A model generated the notes under the pieces. That model worked only from the letters and a program-made list of their open reading frames with translations. It was not told the DNA's origin and did no database searches. Below are positions 56,742-64,000 of a stretch of 64,000 nucleotides of DNA, in pieces. Each line of letters opens with the position of its first letter. Within the stretch, counting starts at the first letter, position 1. The DNA is from Gnetum montanum (lineage: Eukaryota > Streptophyta > Gnetopsida > Gnetales > Gnetaceae): positions 124,001 to 188,000 of the forward strand of contig MNCI01009556.1 of the NCBI GenBank assembly GCA_015680685.1. Direction: 5' to 3'. The position numbers were made by a program, and so were the translations under genes.

Positions 56742-56940
56742 NAGTAGCTAATCTTGAAAGTAGCACACTTTGCATGGAACCAAATGAGAGCCTAACAAAT
56801 GCCTATGTTGAAAGCATGAATGAACTAGAGTAATTTCATCATCAAATCTTTGATGATGAATCTGATGACACTTATTAGGAAGAGCTATAAATCCATAAAA
56901 CTTTTAAATAGGAGCCCTTAGAGTTAAACACTGTACATTN
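56742..56940 (+). pseudogene. R9 pre-RT segment in an inverted, N-bounded block
   Basis: Single n at 56,742 and at 56,940 bound a 197-bp block read on the plus strand, opposite to all of R9: 'NESLTNAYVESMNELE', stop, 'FHHQIFDDESDDTY', 'EEL', then 'EPLELNTVH'. R10 has the same segment in its normal place at 25,340-25,460 ('CTYIDSIDALE', 'EPLKLKP'). Orientation error at assembly is likely. Confidence 0.75.
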
Positions 56941-57450
56941 ATGCATGGACATCTCTTCTTCTCGATCTTTCCAAATGAATTTTTCTTGGAAATCTCCAAG
57001 GAAAGATCTTTGATGCCCAAACATGCATCAATAGTACTTAGATAAGCCCTTCGCATGATGATTGGAAAGTTTTCCTTGAAATTATCAACTCAAATCACTA
57101 AGAAATTTGTAGGATAAGACTAACCACAAATGGTGGTCATAATTTCCTCCGCTAGTTTCAAAGGAACAATGATGGACTAATCTGCGAACTTAAGATGAAT
57201 GTTTCTTTTCTTAAGTGTACATAGGTTCTTGGATTTCTACATCTCATGAGAAATTTGATTAACACTAAAACCTAAATCAAGAAAATCCTTTCATGGATCA
57301 TTCCCATAAATTTGTAAAAATATTAAGGGACTTCTAGAATTAGATCTTTTCCTATGAAGGTGGCTAACCTTTATCCAATCAATTATTGCATGGCTTATCA
57401 TGATGGTATGCACTTTAGAAGGTGTTTTCTTTGAAAGGAACTAGAGTGAA
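56941..57450 (-). pseudogene. R9 protease remnant
   Basis: Minus-strand words: 'CTLKKRNIHLKFAD', 'SIIVPLKLAEEIMTTICG', 'SYPTNFLVI', 'VDNFKENFPIIMRRAYLSTI', 'DACLGIKDLSLEISKKNSFG'. Matches the inverted protease block of R10 word for word in order. The family 'ILGRPFL' box reads 'IIMRRAYL'. Dead by stops. Confidence 0.75.
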
Positions 57451-58980
57451 TTAGATGTAGAGGATGAGGGAAAAGTAGGATTATTAGCCACATGAGCCTA
57501 TGAGGGCTTTGCAAGACTATTGGATTGGAAGAATCATTGTTCTTGGGATTTGGTTTTCAAACCATTCGATTGAGGTACTAGTTGTAAGTTAATATGACTA
57601 GGCTAGAATCTTACCTTGCATTGATGGATTAGGTGGTAAGTAGATTGAGTATGGAGATACATGCATAGAAGGATGGGGAAGGTGATAAGGATATGATGAT
57701 TTCCATCTTGGAGATGGAGATTAAGCTCTATAGAACTTAGGAGGGTAGTAGTGATGTTGGAATGAAGCATGATCGAAAGAGTTACATGCATAAATGGGTT
57801 GTCGAACATAGTACCCATATGGACCAAGCTATCTATAATGGTACTATTACTTTGGTGGTGGCATCCCCCATGATTATAGGTTCTACCATTGATGATATTT
57901 CTCAAAACATTGTGGTGGAGCTCCACTTGGATAATAGGCTTGTTGTTGATGGAACTGCCTTAGATTTCCTTGAGGATAAAGTAATATTTTGGGTGCTTAC
58001 CTTCTTACCAATCTAGGATTGAGAGAATACATATTATATTCCTAAATGTGTGACACAATAGGGAAACATCCCTTAGGATTTTTATATTGGTAGATGTTAC
58101 ATCCACCACCACCCTCTGATCTGGACCCCACAACATTCTCTATTGTAGTAGCCTTGTCCTTACCCCTTTAGTGGGTAGGTTCTTCTTTCTTTCTTACTTT
58201 GTAATCATGATCAATACCTTGGTTTTTGGATGTATCTAATATTTTTACAGTTGTTTAAAAATTTTCATCCAAAGAGTCCCACATTTTTTCTATCTTAGCT
58301 AAAATTTCAGAGACAGATTTTTGGTTTAGCGAGTATATCATTTCACCACCTCATCAAGTGGTGCATCCTCATTATCATAGAACTAGACTTTCCTTTTTAT
58401 CTCTTTCTTAGCTCTCTTTATTTGTTAGCAACTTTTTCAATGAGCCTTTGGATCTTATGGACTCTATGTTCTGATAATCTCCCCTGGGCATAGACTCCAA
58501 GAGTTCTCATTTTTGATCAGAACCCATCTATGATATGATGAAGCTAGTCCCTTTGAGAATAACCATGGCCAGGAAATCAATGTAAATGAAAATAATACCT
58601 ACTCATGGCTACATCCAAGGGTTCATGTATTTCTTATCTCTAACTTTAGAATACTTTTTCAAGTTGGACACAAGAGTACATTTGATACATGTCATTAAAG
58701 AGCTCAAGCATCATACTTCATCTATGGATTGATTCTAGCTCCAAGGATTGGTATCAACTTTTAACTTCTTTTATGTGTGTCTTGGAAAATAGATTAAATT
58801 TTCTCCACCTATTCTCTATGTTCTAAAAGGCACATGCTTCATGAAAGGCTTGTAGGTGATTTTGTGAATCTAAGTTGTATTCCCTTTCGAACTTTACATT
58901 ATTGTTCATATCTAACCACTTTATTTTGCTATCTTTCATATGCCTAGATGGAATTATCACTACCTCTATTACAGTTATAA
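57451..58980 (-). pseudogene. R9 gag remnant
   Basis: Minus-strand capsid gene: 'NNVKFEREYNLDSQNHLQAF' with 'HEACAF', 'RWRKFNLFSKTHIKEVKS', 'YQSLELESIHR', 'MMLELFNDMYQMYS', 'NHEPLDVAMSRYY'-like text, 'FPGHGYSQRD', 'LHHIIDGF', then acidic and Tyr/His-rich C-terminal sequence (57,603-57,926). Collinear with R10 24,200-24,925 and with R1 1-960. Frameshifts and stops throughout. Confidence 0.8.
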
Positions 58981-60011
58981 TGTTCTAAGTTACAAGAAAA
59001 GGCTCATCATAGTCATGGACTCTATGATGGTCATGGTGCCTATGATGCCCTCTACTGTCCCTTTTCTCATGGTGGTACACCTCACTTGATTGTCCATGCC
59101 CCTAGGTGGACCCTATGATCATCTCTATCCTATTGGTCACCTCCATCATGGTCACATCCTCTATGGATTTGGTCAAAGCTAGAGGAGGAATAAGAAAATG
59201 ATGAAGTTCAAGAGGAAGGAGGACTAGCACTGCAATGCCGACCATCCCCTCTTCGATGGTCACAACCATAATCGTTATTGTGATGCTTTTCATTGTCTTT
59301 GCCATGAATCCTATCTTTGAATCCCCCATGATCATGGGATCCATTATTGCCTAAAATATGATTATTTATAGTGGACTGTATGTTTTAGTTTAGTTCCCCT
59401 TCATCAAATCCAAGGAAAGGAAATTTAGTGAAATGAGAATCCCCAGAGAAGGGATCCTCACTAGTCTTTTGGCCTAGTAGGATCAAGGATTTATTAAATC
59501 ATTTTTCCTTCATAACTTCATAGCATTTATCCTATTGTTGATTAATTTTATGTTGTGCTTTAGTGGGATGGTAATCCTTGGAGTTTTGATCCTACATAAC
59601 ATATTCAGGATGGATCCCCTAGAAGCCCAACCTCATAAGAGTTTGTTAGAGCATTGCAAAAATTGATCAATTGGGTATCAATACAATGTTTCCTTTCATG
59701 TCTCTTCATTGCATATGATCATCCTAATGTAGGAAAAAGATAAAATTATGTACATACTCATTAGGATGAGTATATACTAACTAGCATTATTAAGGCATTG
59801 GATGATTTGGTTGTTCATTTCTTTGATTGGATGTCTGCTTGAATTTTGATGGAGAATAATCCCTATGAGAAGAAAAAATCATGGATTAGAAGAAAAATTA
59901 GGGTGCTTTTTACAATTATTATTAGTTAAAATGATTATGACTTTAAGGTTTGATCCAACAATGTTGAATAAATTTTCACTAAGTCGTAGATAGTGCACAA
60001 AAATAACTAAA
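58981..60011 (-). other. R9 gag N-terminal part and leader
   Basis: 59,000-59,340 encodes an Asp/His/Arg/Gly-rich segment in minus sense ('DHGGFKDRIHGKDNEKHHNN', 'GCDHRRGDGRHC') that looks like the variable N-terminal region of gag. The rest up to the primer site is AT-rich leader without motifs. Confidence 0.5.
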
Positions 60012-60031
60012 TTCACTAATAATGATGCTAA
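60012..60031 (-). promoter_or_regulatory. R9 primer-binding site, tRNA-Asp type, heavily transitioned
   Basis: The minus strand reads TTAGCATCATTATTAGTGAA directly inside the LTR. It aligns gap-free to TTGGCGCCGTTGCCGGGGAA; all differences but one are C-to-T or G-to-A. This fixes the LTR at 60,032-60,890 as a 5' LTR. Confidence 0.65.
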
Positions 60032-60890
60032 TGATGAGCAGCAAGTACACCCTACACCCAATTATATGAATCACTAGCATTCACTTAGAAATTTAGTTTA
60101 ATTCCAAAGACTTTATATTTTTAAGTACAATAGTTCTAGGAGGTGAAACTATCTACTGCAATCATTGTCTTCTTAGTATCACTTGTGAAGTTCAAGGGTA
60201 TGGTTAAGTGTAATTGTTTTATGAATTAAGTCACCTAAGAATCATGAATAAAGAATAAAGTAATTTAATTGCTAAATTAATATAACAACTGGTTAACACT
60301 TAACTAATCCTAATATAAGCATTTATTATCACTTTTCATACACATCTAGAACATGTATAGTGCTACTAGGTTATTAAACATTAACTGTTACTAGGATTAC
60401 CAAGAATTAAACATATGCTCAAAGTGGTCATACTTATGCACTACTAATTAATCTATATTAATTAATTAATTACTTAAAAAAATTAAATTAAATTTCTTTC
60501 ATATCAAATGCTTAAGAAAAATAATTAGTCTAGTTCATGTGCTACAAGGTTTGATCACAAAGCTCATTTTTATTATTGCACATACTAAAGTGCTTAGGCA
60601 CAATGGTGCTCGAATCAAGATCTATATACTCTTTGACTCCTACTATGAGCACTCAGAAAATATTCTAACTACCAAATGAAAAAATTGCTAGAGCTTCACT
60701 ACAACTATGAGACTTATTACCATAAATGTAGTGGGTAGGCACACATTTATAGGTGAAATAGGATGCCTTTTCAACAAGTACACGTTAGCGGGTCAAACCC
60801 TACATCAATGGGATCATGTTGACGAGATTCCATCAATGGGGTCACATTGATGACATCTGATTAATGTGGCTAAACCATGATGACTCATCA
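60032..60890 (-). mobile_element. R9 5' LTR
   Basis: 859 bp bounded by TGATGAG and CTCATCA, so its ends form a 7-bp inverted repeat. Minus-strand TATA CCTATAAAT at 60,745-60,753. Related to R5 (11,827-12,659), R8 (20,361-21,213) and the truncated R9 3' LTR (21,466-21,838). Confidence 0.8.
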
Positions 60891-62125
60891 CGTAGTAAGT
60901 ACAAACTAACCACTTGTTTCTTCAACTTTGTATGGGATCAACTAAAAGTTAGGATTGCTAGGTTAACATGGTATAGGTTGGTAACCTTCATGTACTTGAT
61001 TAGTTCTTCAAGTTGTGACTCCTTCATTAAAATTTTAGCTTCGTTTTAGGTGTTTAAGCTTTTTAAAATAGGTTTTCATATGTTACCTTTGAGCCATTGA
61101 AGGGATTCTTTGAACTTATTCTTCATCAATCCAATTTCCCTTTGCATGCTTACTTGGATTTATAATGATTTTTGAGTTTTTCATATTTAAAAGATTCATT
61201 CTTTTAAGTGATGATCTCAATGATGGAATTTTTCCTAATTATTTTGAACTCCTCTATATAGAGATTTCTATTTCCTACTCCTAACCCTGCATACATCCTC
61301 ATTAAAATTTACTAACTATTCTTAAAGCTTATTAAGGAATTCTTTTATTTATCCCTTTTCGTTTTAACATTTAGCAACACTCTATTTTCCTTGGCTAGCT
61401 CTTGATTTTTTTTGCACATCATGATGAGGTTCTTATTTGATCCATTTAATATTTATTTCATAAAGGATACATCCTAGGTAACCTTTTTCTCCACTTGTTA
61501 TTGTTTAGTCTTAAGTTATTTAAAGGCTTCATCTTGCATAACACCAAGTTGGTAGATAGTAGAATTTAATAATTGATATTTAACTTATGTAACTTCATTT
61601 CTTAATTTTTGATTTATTGATTTTTTCTTTTGATGTTGATTTTATATAATTATAAGCTTTCTACTTATCTTAATAAGTGTAGGCTAGTTTCTTGTGATTT
61701 CTTTAGGTATGTCAAAAATATTATAAATCAATGATCTAGCTCCAACCAATCTCTACAACATCTCCTCATGTTGGGATGCACTCATATATCTTGAACTATT
61801 CCATGCAAGCATCTAAATATTTTTCATTATAATGAGATCTACAATTGATGTTATAGAAACTTTTAGTACTTTATCAACCCCATCTGCCACCACTTGTGTA
61901 GCTTTCTCCTAGTCCTTGTGTGGCATGACTATCATTGTCGCTTCATTTCCATCTTTTAGCATCATAGAAAAGGCTACAATATTACTTGAGATTTATGGAA
62001 TTTTTCTATTAGGTACAATAACTACAACTTCTCTAATGGAAAAGTTTAGTTGGATAGTGGCTTGACTTCTTTATGCAATGAAAAGATGGAATATATCATC
62101 TTATTGCAAATTGAAAATTTACATA
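60891..62125 (-). pseudogene. R8 3' ORF remnant, coiled-coil protein (third copy)
   Basis: Minus-strand remnant collinear with about 49,600-50,745 of the R9 copy. The plus-strand words 'ggttggtaaccttcatgtac' (60,976 on) and 'catgtactttttcatctcct' (R9, 49,681 on) mark the same point. It begins exactly at the outer edge of the R9 LTR. Together with the R8 LTR and polypurine piece at 20,361-21,465 it is best read as the other side of R8, split by R9. Stops throughout. Confidence 0.45.
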
Positions 62126-62149
62126 ACTTTTGATGGGGAAATAAATTAT

Positions 62150-62943
62150 GTCAATGTACCATCTCTCTAATGATGGGATATTTTTTTAGAGTTTTGGCAT
62201 GTTTGGGGGTGTTTTTAGCCTATTTTGATGAGATTAGGGCATTCTAAGATAAATGGAGACTTGTTTGGAAGGGTCCAAACGTTCTACACCTCAAAACAAG
62301 CATATTTATTTTTGTCACTTGTAGATGAGGCATTTATACCTAATCCAAGATTTCTTAGCTACATCCAAGAAGTCTCATGCATTCCCTAGATGTCTCATCC
62401 TGAATCTAAATGTTCTTCTTTCAAGATGTCTCAAGAAAGGGATCTCAACTATTTGCAATATGTCTCCATCTATCCCAATAAGTCTCATCTAAGATTTTCT
62501 ACTTTCAATTGGGATGTCCCATTCTCATATAAGATGTCTCATATGAACATGAAATAATTTTCTACAAATATTTTTAAAGATTTAGATTTTGAATTTAAGG
62601 AAGATTAAGAGACAGGGGAAGAAAGTAAAAATAGATCTCTTAAGCCATCAATTGAGATAAGAAAGTATAGGGAGAGAAGAGGTGAGTTCAGGGAAGAGAG
62701 TGAAGAGATACAGTCTTGGCTAAGTACCTTTCTTATCATCGTTGTGAGAGTGTGATTTTTTTTATTTTTATGTGGTGTAAGAATTAGATTGAATATCTTC
62801 TATGTCCTTGGAAATTTTTGCTTTTCTTCAATTGTAAATTCTTCATTTGATTAAGAATAAAGCTATTATTTTATTTCTTGTTCAAAATTACTTTTTCATG
62901 ACATTAAGAGAGCTCAAATTCTAGAATCCATGGTAGCACCTCA
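62150..62943 (+). mobile_element. R12 5' LTR (left end approximate)
   Basis: Ends CA at 62,943, six bases before a tRNA-Met primer site. Contains an AATAAA-type signal near 62,864 ('gaataaagc') as expected at the transcript-end region. The left end is placed near 'tgatgggatattttttt' (62,174) or slightly earlier. It lies next to the R8 ORF remnant, so R12 probably inserted into R8. Confidence 0.55.
62365..62550 (+). repeat. Dispersed 'aagatgtctcat' repeats in R12 LTR
   Basis: About nine copies of words like 'aagatgtctca', 'agatgtctcat', 'aataagtctcat' and 'atatgtctcc' spaced 15-35 bp apart. Confidence 0.55.
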
Positions 62944-62949
62944 TTAGAT

Positions 62950-62961
62950 TGGTATCAAAGC
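62950..62961 (+). promoter_or_regulatory. R12 primer-binding site, tRNA-Met type
   Basis: TGGTATCAAAGC, one base from the common plant element word TGGTATCAGAGC. Confidence 0.8.
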
Positions 62962-63304
62962 TACATGGAATTGAAGAAAAATTCATTTAAGTGGATAATT
63001 ATCATCTCAATTACAAAGAATCACTTCTATTTCTCAAGCTTGGGTGAATTCTCTCTTGTTATTTCTTCTACTCATCCTAGGGTTTGTACATTTTCCTTTG
63101 ATCTCTAAGTTTCTCATATCTTTTAAGAATTCAAAGATAATTATAGAATTGAAATCCATTGGCTTGTACTATCTAGGGTTTTAAGATCTTGACTCATTTC
63201 TTCTAAGATTTGAGTATTTCTACTTTTATTCCTTGAGCATTCTTGAATATTTTACCTTTCCTTGTAGTATCTTGTAAAATTTTCCTTTTAGATTAATTTT
63301 CATA
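62962..63304 (+). other. R12 leader
   Basis: T-rich leader between the primer site and gag; no coding signal. Confidence 0.45.
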
Positions 63305-64000
63305 ATGCTTTCAAAGAAGAACATAGTTCAAGCTTTGTTAAGAAACATGAATGAAGAAAAAAATCCTCTCAAGCTCATATTTGATAAACTTAAAAAGCTT
63401 GATGAAAATGAAAGATATACTACCTCATCAAAATCATCTAAGCAAGGGTACAATTCATGTAATTCCTTAACAAGAACTTCTTTAAGACATTCCTCAATGC
63501 CATCCCTTGAAGATAAAATTCATTTTAAAAGTGAAGATCTTGGAGAAGATGAACATTAAGATGATTTCTTTCTTCATGATCCTAGTGTTGAGAATAAGGC
63601 TTAAGGTTTTATTTTTCCTAGGAAAGGTGAAAATGACCTTTCTTGTAAGCCTAAAAGGAAGCAAGATGAAGGAATTGAAGTCACTCTTGCAAACTCTTTT
63701 AGACATGCTTCAAGTAGGCCTCCTGTTAAAGTTAAATTCTTAAATGACATGGAAGGAATTGAATGTTTTCTCTCTTGGTTGAAATTGATCAACAAGTACT
63801 TTAAACTTGAAGATGTGAAAAATCATCAAAAGTTGTCATATGTTAAAACCAAATTGGAAGGCATGATATTTGTATGATGGAAGAAGGAAAGTTATTCTTA
63901 CAAGGTGAATAGTAACACTTCTATCAAGGACTTCTGTTCAATGCAATTCATGCTTAAGCAAAAAATTGAGAAGACTCATAATAGATAAGAGATCATTCAA
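63305..64000 (+). pseudogene. R12 gag, 5' part, runs off the window
   Basis: Starts at ATG 63,305 ('MLSKKNIVQALLRNMNEEKN'), open to 63,559 with a Lys/Ser-rich N-terminal part, then a stop and a frameshift. From about 63,720: 'VKVKFLNDMEGIECFLSWLK', 'LINKYFKLEDVKNHQKLSYV', 'KTKLEGMIFV', stop, 'WKKESYSYKV', 'FCSMQFMLKQKIEK'. The pattern 'F.G....E..L.W...I..YF......K......KL.G.A..WW' is the capsid domain of Ty3/gypsy elements with tRNA-Met primers, often chromoviruses. The lineage is not certain because pol is outside the window. Confidence 0.6.

Overview
This looks like a stretch of plant nuclear DNA, most likely from a seed plant with a large, repeat-rich genome. It is AT-rich (roughly one third G+C by eye), and almost every recognisable coding trace belongs to long terminal repeat (LTR) retrotransposons of the Ty3/gypsy superfamily. 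Most are Athila-like (tRNA-Asp-type primer sites, gag-pol of the Athila kind) or Tat/Ogre-like, and one may be a chromovirus. I see no intact host gene, no RNA gene and no bacterial-type feature. Every element is broken by stop codons, frameshifts and deletions. Many differences between paired copies are C-to-T or G-to-A changes, as expected for old, methylated elements. The species cannot be named from this sequence.

Left part (1-20,360). R1 (+, 1 to about 4,200) keeps gag, the 3' untranslated region and part of a 3' LTR but has no pol. An unassigned gag fragment R2 follows (+, about 5,200-5,960). R3 (-, about 5,985-10,150) is a Tat-like remnant with an LTR, a reverse transcriptase (RT) and a motif-rich spacer. 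R4 (+, about 10,180-11,826) is an LTR with a tRNA-Met primer site. R5 (-, 11,827-14,855) is a 3' LTR with a coiled-coil 3' ORF. R6 (-, about 14,860-19,277) is two 2-kb LTRs around only 0.4 kb. R7 (+, about 19,278-20,360) is an LTR end, a tRNA-Asp-type primer site and the start of gag.

Centre and right (20,361-62,125). The best reading is a Russian-doll stack. R8 (-: 20,361-21,465 plus 60,891-62,125) is split by R9 (-: 21,466-22,020 plus 49,086-60,890). R9 is split by R10 (+, 22,026-49,080, with an exact 5-bp target duplication CTAAC). R10 is split by R11 (-, 29,692-47,593). R9 and R10 are degenerate Athila-like gag-pol elements. R11 is Tat/Ogre-like. Between its protease and RT it carries an oppositely oriented, intron-bearing gene remnant (37,248-40,968) and motif arrays. 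The right end (about 62,150-64,000) is R12 (+), with an LTR, a tRNA-Met primer site and the start of gag.

How the parts work together. In living relatives, gag makes the particle, protease matures it, RT and RNase H copy the RNA from the tRNA primer site and the polypurine tract, and integrase inserts the DNA. Here all of these are relics. The parts that may be new are the antisense spliced gene in R11, a coiled-coil 3' ORF shared by R5, R8 and R9, and short motifs amplified in several compartments of single elements. Blocks bounded by N characters at 23,369-23,942, 24,926-25,324 and 56,742-56,940 are in the wrong orientation relative to their element and are probably assembly errors.
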